64,000 nt of DNA from Mesotoga sp. UBA6090 (GCF_002435945.1 NZ_DIXC01000012.1:1-64000), one strand, 5' to 3'. Numbered from the stretch's first letter, positions 16,460 to 24,815 are shown. Numbers and translations: made by a program. Notes: generated from the sequence alone by a model not told the origin.

Positions 16460-16531
16460 ATGGTTATGGCAGTCTCCATTTCTAGAATGTTTAAAGTCGA
16501 TAATAATCGCTGGCCGGGATCGGTCAGTTAA
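16460..16531 (+). CDS. Asparagine attenuator leader peptide (23 codons)
   Basis: Short ORF ATG to TAA with an excellent SD (AGGAGG at 16447-16452, 7 bases of spacing). It encodes 23 residues whose only asparagines are a tandem Asn-Asn at codons 15-16 (AATAAT, 16502-16507), directly after Asp14. It is followed by a terminator whose antiterminator overlaps its last codons, and then by an asparagine synthetase gene. This is the layout of classical ribosome-mediated attenuators (as in trp, his and leu), here sensing charged tRNA-Asn. The peptide itself probably has no other role. The assignment is inferred; the elements are read directly. Confidence 0.82.
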   Translation: MVMAVSISRMFKVDNNRWPGSVS

Positions 16532-16568
16532 TCTTTGCATTTAATAAAGTAGAAGATTACAGGCCGAT
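16511..16568 (+). promoter_or_regulatory. Antiterminator and protector hairpins of the asparagine attenuator
   Basis: Antiterminator: ATCGGTC (16519-16525) pairs with GGCCGAT (16562-16568, one G-U), and TAATCTT (16529-16535) pairs with AAGATTA (16553-16559), making a two-part stem that consumes the 5' arm of the terminator. A protector hairpin TGGCC (16511-16515) / GGTCA (16522-16526) competes with it. A ribosome stalled on the Asn codons would cover roughly to 16518, freeing the antiterminator; one reaching the TAA at 16529 would block it. Confidence 0.75.
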
Positions 16569-16594
16569 GGAAAACCATCGGCCTTATTTTTTTT
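16561..16594 (+). terminator. Attenuator terminator upstream of asnA
   Basis: Perfect 10-bp stem AGGCCGATGG / CCATCGGCCT with an AAAA loop, then TA and eight T. The T-run touches the asnA SD (AGGAGGG at 16595-16601). Confidence 0.92.
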
Positions 16595-16608
16595 AGGAGG
16601 GTGAGAAA

Positions 16609-17547
16609 ATGGAAAGCATCGGAAGATTGAGTACCAGAGTAGTTGAACATCTTAGAGATCCTTTGGTGAAATCGGCAGTTCGAGTGAAGTCTGCGATAAT
16701 GGGAGAAGCAGGCAAGTTTCTTCGGGGAAAGGAATTTGTCGAACTCCTTCCAACAATAATCTCACCGATTACCGACCCCCTGAATCATGAGGTCCACAAC
16801 GCTAAGTTCCGTTATTATGATCAGGAGTATCGTCTAACCCAGTCGATGATATTTCATAAGCAACTGGCGTGCAAGACCTTCGACAGAATCTTCATAGTCT
16901 CCCCCAATGTAAGACTTGAAACGTCAGAGAAGGCGCTTTCTGGAAGACACCTTTTTGAATTCAGTCAGATTGACCTGGAAATCCGAAATGCAAAGAGAGA
17001 CGACGTAATGACCCTGGTGGAAGATCTCATAACTACACTTATCGTAGAAGTAAAAAGTAGTTGCAAGGAAGAACTGGAATTGCTTTCTTCGAACCCTTCC
17101 ATACCAACAACACCCTTTACGAAAGTAAAATTCATGGACGCTTACGAACAGTATGGAAAGGACTTCGAAACAGTCCTATCTTCGAGCTTCAAAGAACCGT
17201 TCTGGCTGATCGATTTTCCAATATGGGAAAGGGAATTCTACGATCTGTTGTCACAAGACGGAAGAACGCTCAAAGACATGGATCTAATTCTTCCTAACGG
17301 TTTCGGGGAAACTCTATCAGGTGGCGAACGAGAGTGGGAATACCAGAGGATTATTAGCAGAATGGAATTCAAGGGTAATGATCCAGAGGAGCTAGCATGG
17401 TACATGGAGATAGCAGAAGCGGGTGAACTTGTTCCTACTGCAGGTTGCGGAATTGGTGTGGAAAGGCTTACAAGGTATATGTGCTCTCTTGATAATGTTG
17501 CTAGAACCAGACTCTTCCCCAAGGTCCCCGGTCGGAGCTGGATTTAG
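16609..17547 (+). CDS. asnA: AsnA-type asparagine synthetase (AsnRS-like catalytic domain, archaeal type)
   Basis: 312 residues containing only a class II aminoacyl-tRNA synthetase catalytic core. Motif 2 is the segment FIVSPNVRLE and motif 3 is AGCGIGVERLTRYMC. The anticodon-binding domain of AsnRS is absent, which matches the free-standing archaeal asparagine synthetases related to AsnRS that amidate aspartate using ATP and ammonia. The upstream leader with tandem Asn codons and the downstream tRNA-Asn support asparagine supply. The ATG at 16609 follows AGGAGGGTGAG. An alternative would be a non-synthesising AsnRS paralogue, which the regulation makes less likely. Confidence 0.85.
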   Translation: MESIGRLSTRVVEHLRDPLVKSAVRVKSAIMGEAGKFLRGKEFVELLPTIISPITDPLNHEVHNAKFRYYDQEYRLTQSMIFHKQLACKTFDRIFIVSPNVRLETSEKALSGRHLFEFSQIDLEIRNAKRDDVMTLVEDLITTLIVEVKSSCKEELELLSSNPSIPTTPFTKVKFMDAYEQYGKDFETVLSSSFKEPFWLIDFPIWEREFYDLLSQDGRTLKDMDLILPNGFGETLSGGEREWEYQRIISRMEFKGNDPEELAWYMEIAEAGELVPTAGCGIGVERLTRYMCSLDNVARTRLFPKVPGRSWI

Positions 17548-17574
17548 AAAAAAACTCCCCTTAACTGGGGAGTT
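17548..17574 (-). terminator. Terminator of tRNA-Asn
   Basis: On the minus strand AACTCCCC / GGGGAGTT is followed by a run of T. It starts two bases after the tRNA CCA end. On the plus strand the hairpin lacks a T-run, so it may stop asnA transcripts only weakly. Confidence 0.8.
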
Positions 17575-17575
17575 C

Positions 17576-17650
<75 letters not shown>

Positions 17651-17661
17651 ACACATTGATT

Positions 17662-17690
17662 ATTGTAACTCGAATCAAAGTTTATTTCAA
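17662..17690 (-). promoter_or_regulatory. Promoter of tRNA-Asn
   Basis: TTGAAA (17685-17690), 17-base spacer, TACAAT (17662-17667) on the minus strand, starting transcription a few bases before the tRNA 5' end. Confidence 0.75.
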
Positions 17691-17715
17691 GTAGCCAAAG
17701 CTACTGAATGAAAGT

Positions 17716-18075
17716 TTAACTTCTTCCTACTGGCCGCGTAGCGACAAGTGAGGTTCCTTCACCGTCGATGTCATCTATCAGGACATCCCCGATCTCAACC
17801 GGCGCCTCAACAGCTATTCTGCTAATCAAATTCATCTTTTCCAGTATTACGGCTCTGTCTATTGGACCTGTGGTCTTCACAGAAGCAAGGGGATGCTTCC
17901 CGTTCAAAACCTTCACGCTAGTTGTAAGTATTCGTTTCGGCATTACGAGTTCATTGAGTGCATACTCCTTTCCTCTAGGGCATTTGTTACCCGTTATAGA
18001 GTATTCCCGACCACTTTTCTTCACTGAAACCCTGCAACCCACTGGGCAGATTACGCATGTGATGTGTCCTTCCAT
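17716..18075 (-). CDS. DUF1667-family small Cys protein of the glycerol-3-phosphate oxidation operon
   Basis: 119 residues with CVICPVGCRV near the N-terminus and GNKCPRGKEYALNE, giving four cysteines for a metal or Fe-S centre. It continues with MPKRILTTSVKV, typical of DUF1667. This family is normally linked with GlpA-like flavoproteins and NAD(FAD)-dependent dehydrogenases, as here, where it overlaps the upstream flavoprotein by one base. It probably acts as a small electron-transfer subunit of that complex; this is inferred from context. Confidence 0.87.
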   Translation of the reverse strand: MEGHITCVICPVGCRVSVKKSGREYSITGNKCPRGKEYALNELVMPKRILTTSVKVLNGKHPLASVKTTGPIDRAVILEKMNLISRIAVEAPVEIGDVLIDDIDGEGTSLVATRPVGRS

Positions 18076-19310
18076 CAGCGCACCTCCACTGTAAGCCGTC
18101 CCGCACCCATAAGAGGAGCAAGCTTTTCTTTGTTCATTACTATCTGAATCATCTCACTGGGTACACCATACGAGAAAGCCTTTTCAAAGTCGAGCTCTTT
18201 AAGAATGACCGTGCCCTCATTCATTGGCTTCCTCAACCTAATATACAATCTCAAGTTCTCCTCCATATCGACTATCCCCGGAACAAGAACTCCCACATTC
18301 TCGCCCCTGACTACTGGTACTCTGTCACCAGAAGTGCTTTCTCCGAGGGCGTATAAGGCCGCATGGCGCCCTGCTATCCAACCTTCGGCCGCTACATAGT
18401 CCACAAGGTCGAATATTGCCACATTGTTCCCCGCCGCAAAAACCCCCTCGACGCTACTCTCGCCTGTATTAGAAACAAGAAATCCTTTGTTTATGTGATC
18501 AATTCTCAAATCATTATCGAAATCCTCGACCTGTGGCAACAATCCCGCTGAAAGAATCAGAGTATCGGCGTTGAGACGTCTAGAGGTTCCGGGAACTGGC
18601 ATGAATGATTCATCTACCTCTGATATCTCTATCTCCTCTAACCTTCCGTTGCCCAGAACCTTCGTTACGGTTGTTGAAAGAAGAAGAGGAATCTCATAGT
18701 CTTCGAGACACTGAACTATGTTTCTTGTGAGCCCACCTGGATAGGGCATTCTTTCAACCACTCCAACAACTTCAACGCCCTCAAGCGTTAGCCTCCTAGC
18801 CATTATCAACCCAATGTCTCCAGAACCAAGTACGACAGCCTTCCTTGAAGGAAGATAATTCTCAAGATTCACATATCTCTGTGCAAGCCCGGCCGGCATG
18901 ATTCCCGACGGTCTATCACCCTGTATAAGCAGTGATCCAAAAGGTCTCTCTCTTGCTCCTGTAGAAATCACAACAGCCTTTGACAAAATCTCGAATGCAC
19001 CCTGCGGGGACAAAACCATCGCCCTCTTATTTATTACATCTATCTCTCGAACATATGATTCGCCAATAACCGTAACTTTCTCTTGATTCATCTCGTTCTG
19101 GAGTCGAACAGCAAATTCCGGCCCTGTAAGCTCTTCCTGGTAGAACTGAAGACCAAAGCCATTATGGATACATTGATTCAGTACGCCTCCCACCACCGGC
19201 TCTCTTTCAAGAAGGGTGACTTCAACACCTGTCTTAGCCGCGCTGAGGGCACAGGCCATACCAGCTGCGCCTCCACCTATTACGAGCACATCAGTGGTAA
19301 GTCTTTTCAC
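18075..19310 (-). CDS. FAD/NAD(P)-dependent oxidoreductase of the glycerol-3-phosphate operon
   Basis: 411 residues with two dinucleotide-binding folds: DVLVIGGGAAGMACALSAA at the N-terminus and AVVLGSGDIGLIMARRL near residue 160. Other family signs are ISTGARERPFG and GVFAAGNNVAIFDLVDYVAAEGWIAG (FAD site). It resembles the second subunit of anaerobic glycerol-3-phosphate dehydrogenase-like/NADH-oxidising complexes found in Thermotoga beside a GlpA-like subunit and a DUF1667 protein. It overlaps both neighbours by 1-4 bases. The electron acceptor is unknown. Confidence 0.88.
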   Translation of the reverse strand: MKRLTTDVLVIGGGAAGMACALSAAKTGVEVTLLEREPVVGGVLNQCIHNGFGLQFYQEELTGPEFAVRLQNEMNQEKVTVIGESYVREIDVINKRAMVLSPQGAFEILSKAVVISTGARERPFGSLLIQGDRPSGIMPAGLAQRYVNLENYLPSRKAVVLGSGDIGLIMARRLTLEGVEVVGVVERMPYPGGLTRNIVQCLEDYEIPLLLSTTVTKVLGNGRLEEIEISEVDESFMPVPGTSRRLNADTLILSAGLLPQVEDFDNDLRIDHINKGFLVSNTGESSVEGVFAAGNNVAIFDLVDYVAAEGWIAGRHAALYALGESTSGDRVPVVRGENVGVLVPGIVDMEENLRLYIRLRKPMNEGTVILKELDFEKAFSYGVPSEMIQIVMNKEKLAPLMGAGRLTVEVR

Positions 19311-20749
19311 TGTCTCACCTTCCCGTCAACTATCCAGCTTCCTTCTCCGTTCTGTCGAACATCACACAACTCCTTATTCAACTCTCTGGCAATAATCTTT
19401 GCGATGTTCCAGCTACAGAAACCGCCTTGACATCTACCAAACCCAGCTCTTGTTCTAAATTTCACTCCGTCAATTGTCCTGGCACCGTCCCTGATTGCCT
19501 GAATTATCTCTGCTTCCGAAACCTCATTGCACTGACAGACTATCCTTCCATACTCGGGATTCCTTTCTATCAATTGCGCAACTCTTTCGAAGGTGATCTC
19601 CTTGATTCTCTCTCTTTCTTCGATGATTGGGATGAAATCGTCTCTCTCAACAAGATTCACTTCAGCTTCGGGAACGATTTTGCTGACTACGTATTCGGCA
19701 ATTGCGGGCGCCGCAGTTAAGCCCGGAGACCTTATGGCTCCCACAGTAATGAAATTCCGAAGTTCTTCGGCTCTCTTTATATAGAAATCCTTTCGATCAG
19801 TCTCCGGTCTCAGTCCGGCAAAGGACTTGATATACCAGCCCGGATTATCTATTCCGGGAATCAGATACTCCCCGGAATTTCTGACAGAGACCAATCCCTC
19901 ATCAGTAGTACTTACATCTTCAGGAGCAAATCCCGGCAACTCGACCGAAGTGGGACCAAGAAGAACACCTCCGTCAACCGTTGGAACAACGAGTCTTCCT
20001 TTCCCTTCGGCTGTAGGGAGAGGAAAGACTATCCTCCGAACAAGCGAACTTGCCTTCCTGTCCAAAAGTATGTACTCACCTTTTCTCAACTTAACTCTCG
20101 GTACATATACTCCGAATCTCGATGCAACTTCTTCAAAGAAGAGACCGGCCGCGTTTATTACTAGATCGGATTCAAGTCTCCTTCCTGAACGAAGGAAGAC
20201 CTCCACAACCTTTCCTTGTACAATTCTTCCTCCGACAACCTCATCATTTGTAATGACTTCCCCGCCATTCGCTGCAACGTTCATAGCCGAAGCAATAGCT
20301 ACCATCCAAGGTTCAGTAATACCAGCACTACCACAAAAGAGAGCAAACTTGAAGTCGTCAGATATGTGCGGTTCAAGGTTCTTTAGCTCACTTTTTCCAA
20401 CGATTTTAAGATCTTGAACACCGTTCTTTACACCGTTCTCCAGAAGCTCCTTGAGCTTAGGCAAATCACTTTCATTATTAGCAACCACGATAGATCCAAT
20501 TCGCTTAACAGGAAACTTCAGTTCCTCTGAAAGCTTCGTAAACATTGAATTTCCAACAGCACAAAATTCGGCCCTAAGGGTGCCCGGCGGATCATCATAT
20601 CCTCCATGCAGGATCGCAGAATTCGCCTTACTAATCCCTTGCCCTATGTCTTCCGACTTTTCAACCAGAATGACTTTCATTCTGTATCTGCTAAGCTCCC
20701 GGGCTATTAGCGAACCGACAACTCCGCCTCCAACAACGACCGCCTGCAT
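19307..20749 (-). CDS. GlpA-like FAD-dependent glycerol-3-phosphate dehydrogenase with C-terminal [2Fe-2S] BFD domain
   Basis: 480 residues from the ATG at 20747-20749, which follows GGAGGTG. A TTG at 20824 would add 25 residues translated through the terminator hairpin and is rejected. The N-terminal AVVVGGGVVGSLIARELS binds FAD, and the DAO-family core has LHGGYDDPPGTLRAEFC and the FAGLRPETDRKDF block. The C-terminal CQCNEVSEAEI...FGRCQGGFC binds a BFD-like [2Fe-2S] cluster. The family oxidises glycerol-3-phosphate to dihydroxyacetone phosphate. It is first in a three-gene operon controlled by a leader terminator, with glpP divergent. Substrate assignment rests on this context plus family. 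Confidence 0.88.
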   Translation of the reverse strand: MQAVVVGGGVVGSLIARELSRYRMKVILVEKSEDIGQGISKANSAILHGGYDDPPGTLRAEFCAVGNSMFTKLSEELKFPVKRIGSIVVANNESDLPKLKELLENGVKNGVQDLKIVGKSELKNLEPHISDDFKFALFCGSAGITEPWMVAIASAMNVAANGGEVITNDEVVGGRIVQGKVVEVFLRSGRRLESDLVINAAGLFFEEVASRFGVYVPRVKLRKGEYILLDRKASSLVRRIVFPLPTAEGKGRLVVPTVDGGVLLGPTSVELPGFAPEDVSTTDEGLVSVRNSGEYLIPGIDNPGWYIKSFAGLRPETDRKDFYIKRAEELRNFITVGAIRSPGLTAAPAIAEYVVSKIVPEAEVNLVERDDFIPIIEERERIKEITFERVAQLIERNPEYGRIVCQCNEVSEAEIIQAIRDGARTIDGVKFRTRAGFGRCQGGFCSWNIAKIIARELNKELCDVRQNGEGSWIVDGKVRQ

Positions 20750-20760
20750 CTGGCACCTCC

Positions 20761-20797
20761 AAAAAAAAACCACGCCATAAACGCATGGCGTGGTTTT
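20761..20797 (-). terminator. Leader terminator of the glp operon (probable GlpP target)
   Basis: On the minus strand, ACCACGCCAT / ATGGCGTGGT with a six-base loop (extendable by A-T pairs), then nine T touching the SD GGAGGTG (20754-20760). An alternative stem is available: CGTGGT (20810-20815) can pair with ACCACG (20789-20794), the 5' arm of the terminator. In Bacillus, GlpP with glycerol-3-phosphate prevents termination in the glpD leader; the same logic is inferred here. Confidence 0.85.
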
Positions 20798-20824
20798 CTC
20801 ATATACTCTACCACGTGTATACAA

Positions 20825-20830
20825 ATTATA
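20825..20830 (-). promoter_or_regulatory. -10 element of the glp operon
   Basis: Minus-strand TATAAT with a poor -35. It gives a leader of about 70 bases from near 20818, enough for the antiterminator/terminator pair. Confidence 0.55.
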
Positions 20831-20947
20831 TCATAATCTCGATCTCGGCGAAAAACTGAAAACAGCTATCTGAATATCGTCTGTTGGCATATCTCGTTCG
20901 TCTATCTCTCTTCTCATAGTGTATCATCATTATACGGGAGGTAAACT

Positions 20948-21490
20948 ATGCTACAGGGAATAATCGCAGCTTTATGGGACAGAAAGGAAAGACCGGACTC
21001 AGTCATTCCGGACACAGTGTTTTTCCTGAACGGTGGTCTCTTCGAAATTCGGGAGAGAATTGATCAATTCAAGAGTGCGGGAAAGAGAGTTTTCGTTGAT
21101 ATCGATTTCGTCTCAGGTCTTTCCGGAGATGAAGATAGCGTTCTTTATCTAAAGAAGAGCGGAGTCGACGGTATCATCACCGCAAAGTTAAGGATCTTCA
21201 AACAGGCCATGAACGCTGGTATGTCTGAAAGTCTCCTGAGATTCTTTGCGTTGGATTCAAGAGCAGTTGAAAAGGGCATTCAGCAAATCGTCTCTAATGG
21301 CGTAAGAAACATCGAAATATTACCAGGAATTGTGTCAGCCAAGATCGCTCCAAAGATAAGATCCTATGCGCCGGACATAACAATTGTCGCAGCAGGATTG
21401 ATAGATAGTGTCGAAGAAATCGAATTACTGAAGAAGCATGTGGATGGTGTTTCGACGAGTTCCACGTCTCTGTGGACTTACAGATGGTAA
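20948..21490 (+). CDS. glpP: Glycerol uptake operon antiterminator GlpP
   Basis: 180 residues, standard for GlpP. The family blocks are all visible: VFFLNGGLFEIRERIDQFKSAGK, VFVDIDFVSGLSGDEDSVLYL, GVDGIITAKL, LRFFALDSRAVEKGIQQI, IEILPGIV and the phosphate-gripping AAGLIDSVEEIE...GVSTSSTSLW of its TIM-barrel fold. GlpP binds glycerol-3-phosphate and then mRNA leaders, letting RNA polymerase pass a terminator. It is divergently transcribed from the flavoprotein operon that carries exactly such a terminator. The ATG follows GGGAGGTAA. Confidence 0.93.
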   Translation: MLQGIIAALWDRKERPDSVIPDTVFFLNGGLFEIRERIDQFKSAGKRVFVDIDFVSGLSGDEDSVLYLKKSGVDGIITAKLRIFKQAMNAGMSESLLRFFALDSRAVEKGIQQIVSNGVRNIEILPGIVSAKIAPKIRSYAPDITIVAAGLIDSVEEIELLKKHVDGVSTSSTSLWTYRW

Positions 21491-22321
21491 TTACCTGTTA
21501 ATTCTCGGATCCAGGACATCTCTGAGACCATCTCCAAGAATGTTCAGGCTCAGAACAATGATAGCTATCATCAATCCGGGAAAGAGTACGATCCACGGTG
21601 CGCTGAGCAAATAGGATGTGCCTTGTCCTACCATGCCTCCCAAAGTAGGTTCTGGTGGAGGTACTCCAAGACCAAGGAACCCGAGTGATGCCTCCGTTAG
21701 AAGGGCCGTTGATACGTTTGTGGTAAAAGTAACGATGAGTATAGAGGAGATGTTTGGAAGGATATCCGTCAACATTATTGAAATGCCCTTTTTTCCCAAC
21801 GCTTTTGATGCCTTCACATATAGACTGTCCTTCAACGACAAAGTGGCTCCCCTGACAGTTCTTGCGAAAATCGGAACGTAGACCAGGCCAATTGCGAATA
21901 TGAGATTGGTCATGCTCGAACCAAAGAGCGCAATTATGAAGAGCGCCAATATCAACGAAGGGAAGGCGAAGAAACTGTCCATGATCCTCATTATTATCAG
22001 ATCAGTCCAGCCGCCAATGTAGCCGGAAAGGAGTCCCAGCAAGGTTCCTATCATAGCAGATAGTGCAATTGCACTGGAAGCAATTATCACACTTTTCTGA
22101 ATTCCATACATTGATCTTGAGAACACGTCTCTTCCAAACTGATCTCCACCAAATAGATAACCCCAGGAGGGCTTGCTCATGAAAGAGTCCATATTCATCT
22201 TATACGGATCGTACGGAGCAAACAGACCCGGAAACAAAGTGACCATAATAATTACAAGGACAATCGCAATGCTCACCGTATATATTGGATTATGGATTAA
22301 TCTTCTTAATATTCTAAGCAT
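21491..22321 (-). CDS. DppC/OppC-family ABC permease
   Basis: Inner-membrane permease of the peptide/nickel family. It has one helix at the N-terminus (NPIYTVSIAIVLVIIMVTLF), then the conserved GTLLGLLSGYIGG, and the EAA-type loop EASLGFLGLGVPPPEPTLGGM. I take the ATG at 22319-22321 (MLRILRR, 276 aa), ten bases after the dppB stop; an earlier in-frame start at 22348 would overlap dppB. In Thermotogae this transporter class often carries oligosaccharides rather than peptides. No ATPase genes are in the cluster. Confidence 0.92.
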   Translation of the reverse strand: MLRILRRLIHNPIYTVSIAIVLVIIMVTLFPGLFAPYDPYKMNMDSFMSKPSWGYLFGGDQFGRDVFSRSMYGIQKSVIIASSAIALSAMIGTLLGLLSGYIGGWTDLIIMRIMDSFFAFPSLILALFIIALFGSSMTNLIFAIGLVYVPIFARTVRGATLSLKDSLYVKASKALGKKGISIMLTDILPNISSILIVTFTTNVSTALLTEASLGFLGLGVPPPEPTLGGMVGQGTSYLLSAPWIVLFPGLMIAIIVLSLNILGDGLRDVLDPRINR

Positions 22322-22331
22322 TTCGCCCACC

Positions 22332-23285
22332 CTACCGAAGTTCGACACGAGGATCGATTAAAGTGTATATTACATCTACCACTATGTTTAGTAGAACTAT
22401 CAAGATACCTATAAAAAGGACGATCCCCTGAACAACCGGGTAATCTCTTTCATTCACTACGTTGAGAAGAAGTCTTCCCATCCCTGGAAGCGCAAACATA
22501 TTCTCAATAACAATAGTTCCGCCAAGAAGATATCCAAGCTGAATGCCGGAAAGTGTTACTACAGGAATCAGAGCGTTTCTCAATGAATGCTTGAAAATCA
22601 CATTTCTCACACTCACTCCCTTTGCTCTTGCCGTCCTAACATAATCCTGATTCAAAACGTCTAGCATCGAGGTTCTCGTAATCCTTAAGATTTGGGCGGC
22701 AACCATCAGACCCAAAGTTAGAGAAGGAAGAAACATGACCTGAAGATTGGAAATCAGATCCACTCCCGGTCTTACATACCCAAAGAGATTGAACCCCTGA
22801 AAGGTACCGGAGAATAGAACTATGAAAATCGCCCCCACCCAAAAGGATGGGGACGAAAGGCCAATAAGGCCAATTATCCTTACGATATTATCGATGAAAC
22901 GATTTCTCTTAATCGCAGATATGATTCCCATTGGAACGCCAAACAATAGAGCGAATCCAAGAGAAAATACAGACAGTTCAAGAGTAACCGGAAATCTTTC
23001 TCTTATTAATTCGGTTACGGCTCTCCCCGTTCTGAGCGAAGTTCCTAGATTAAGAGAAAGGAGGTTCTTAACCCAAATTCCATACTGAACGACTAGAGGC
23101 TTATCTAGACCATATTCCGTGTAGAGCTGCTCTATTTGGCTTTCAGTAAGATAGTTCTGAGTTCCAAGCATTATGTCCACTACATCGCCCGGAACAATAT
23201 GGATCGCAATGAAAACCATGAATGTAACTAACAGAACAGTAGGGATTGCTGAAAGCAACCTCCTAACAACGTATCCGAACTCCAT
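22332..23285 (-). CDS. DppB/OppB-family ABC permease
   Basis: 317 residues with the family's N-terminal VRRLLSAIPTVLLVTFMVFIAIHIVPGD, six helices, and the cytoplasmic coupling loop DYVRTARAKGVSVRNVIFKHSLRNALIPV. It forms the channel with the DppC partner directly downstream and starts 13 bases after the substrate-binding protein gene. Confidence 0.95.
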   Translation of the reverse strand: MEFGYVVRRLLSAIPTVLLVTFMVFIAIHIVPGDVVDIMLGTQNYLTESQIEQLYTEYGLDKPLVVQYGIWVKNLLSLNLGTSLRTGRAVTELIRERFPVTLELSVFSLGFALLFGVPMGIISAIKRNRFIDNIVRIIGLIGLSSPSFWVGAIFIVLFSGTFQGFNLFGYVRPGVDLISNLQVMFLPSLTLGLMVAAQILRITRTSMLDVLNQDYVRTARAKGVSVRNVIFKHSLRNALIPVVTLSGIQLGYLLGGTIVIENMFALPGMGRLLLNVVNERDYPVVQGIVLFIGILIVLLNIVVDVIYTLIDPRVELR

Positions 23286-23297
23286 TCTCTGCTCTTC

Positions 23298-24791
23298 TTA
23301 CTTTTTCTGAGTTTCTCTCAAGAACACAAGACTCTCGTTAGCCAGAGATCTGAAACCTTCTACAGCGTTATTCGAAGCAAATATCGTGTTTGCAGAATAC
23401 AGGAACAGAATTGGCGAGTCTTCCACAAGCTTTTTCTGGAGCTCTACGTAGATCTTCTGTCTTGCGTAAATATCCGACTCACTTCTTCCTCTATCCAGTA
23501 GTTCATCCACCTCGGGGTTGCTATAGAGAAATACATTGGTTGATCCGCCGGTTCTGAAGGTTCTATTGAATTGAATATCCGGATCGATAGAACCGCTGTT
23601 CGAAGAAATGAAAGAGTCAAAATCACTTTCTCTCCATTTGCTAATGAAGATGCCCCATTCAACAATGTTAATCTTTGCTGTTACACCTATTTCGGCAAGC
23701 TGAGCCTGAATGACCTGGGCGACTTTGTCAAAGTTATATCTCTGAGCAGCAACAATCTCAAACTCAAAACCATTTGGATAGCCAGCATCAGTTAGCAGCT
23801 GTTTCGCCTTTGCAGGGTTGTAGGTGTACTCCTCGAACTCATTTGGCTGAACCGCCCAGAAATCTAGTTCCGGATTGAGCGGGCCAGTCACCGTTGCCTC
23901 GTCAAAAGCGACCGCCTTAACGATCATCTCTCTGTTTATCGCGTAATTCAGAGCATTTCTAACCTCTGGCTTGCTTAAAGCGCCTCTTGTTGTATTAAAG
24001 CCCAACAAATAATAACTCAGAACTGGTGTTCTGAATATCTTGAATCTATCCGTCGACAGCTGGTTTAGACTTAGTGGTTCGCCAATCTTAGCGAGATCAA
24101 CATCTCCATTTCTCAGAGCAGAGACTCTTGTAACCTCTTCTGGCATAATCATCATCTTTATTTCGCTTAGATAAGGGAGTCCCTCCACAAAGTACTCGGC
24201 GTTCTTTCTCAGTGTTATGTAGTTACCTGCTACAAATTCGGCCATAAGGAAGGGGCCTGTTCCATTTGTCACGAGCTGCAGATTTGCTCCAGACTCTACA
24301 AAGCTCTTTGAAAGTATTGCGCTGTTGACACCTGCGAAGTTAGGTAGAAGTGAAGAGGCCATTGGAATCTTCAATTTGAACTCAACCTTGTTGCCTTCTA
24401 TGACCTTTATCGATTTCACTTCACCGTAGTAAGTGGCTGCAGGAGCCTTCACATCAGGATCCATAATTCTTTCAAATGTGTACAAAACATCTTCAACAGT
24501 CAAGACTTCCCCGTTGTGGAATTTGACCCCTTCTCTGATTTCAAACACAATGGTATAAGGATCAACAACTTCGAAGTCTTCAGCAAGATTAGGTATTAGG
24601 TTCATGTTTTCGTCGTATCTCAGGAGACCATCATAGACGTTCTCAAGAACTCTGTGCGAAGCAAAAGCAGTCACAAGAGTCGGATCAAATCCTACTGGTT
24701 CAGTCTCAATTGCGATCACAAGAACGTCACTCACCGCAAACAACGCTACAGACAATATAGCTACAACAATCACTGCCAGAGACTTTCTCAT
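23298..24791 (-). CDS. Family 5 extracellular solute-binding protein (DppA/OppA type)
   Basis: 497 residues. The signal peptide MRKSLAVIVVAILSVALFAV is followed by the mature start. Family 5 signature LTVEDVLYTFERIMDP and the earlier VFEIREGVKFHNGE are present, as is NALNYAINREMIV. It binds the substrate for the dppBC permeases downstream. The ATG follows GGGAGGTG, 24 bases after the giant Fn3 gene, so the importer may be co-transcribed with it. The ligand cannot be told from sequence; peptides or oligosaccharides are both possible. Confidence 0.95.
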   Translation of the reverse strand: MRKSLAVIVVAILSVALFAVSDVLVIAIETEPVGFDPTLVTAFASHRVLENVYDGLLRYDENMNLIPNLAEDFEVVDPYTIVFEIREGVKFHNGEVLTVEDVLYTFERIMDPDVKAPAATYYGEVKSIKVIEGNKVEFKLKIPMASSLLPNFAGVNSAILSKSFVESGANLQLVTNGTGPFLMAEFVAGNYITLRKNAEYFVEGLPYLSEIKMMIMPEEVTRVSALRNGDVDLAKIGEPLSLNQLSTDRFKIFRTPVLSYYLLGFNTTRGALSKPEVRNALNYAINREMIVKAVAFDEATVTGPLNPELDFWAVQPNEFEEYTYNPAKAKQLLTDAGYPNGFEFEIVAAQRYNFDKVAQVIQAQLAEIGVTAKINIVEWGIFISKWRESDFDSFISSNSGSIDPDIQFNRTFRTGGSTNVFLYSNPEVDELLDRGRSESDIYARQKIYVELQKKLVEDSPILFLYSANTIFASNNAVEGFRSLANESLVFLRETQKK

Positions 24792-24815
24792 ACTAACACC
24801 TCCCAGGTTTGGACG

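Noticed and set aside
16444..16608. T-box riboswitch upstream of asnA
   Set aside because: No T-box sequence (AGGGTGGNACCGCG-like) or specifier-loop layout is visible. The leader ORF with tandem Asn codons explains the terminator better.
20750..20824. Use of the TTG at 20824 as the glpA-like start
   Set aside because: It would translate through the terminator and has no SD. ATG 20749 has a perfect one.
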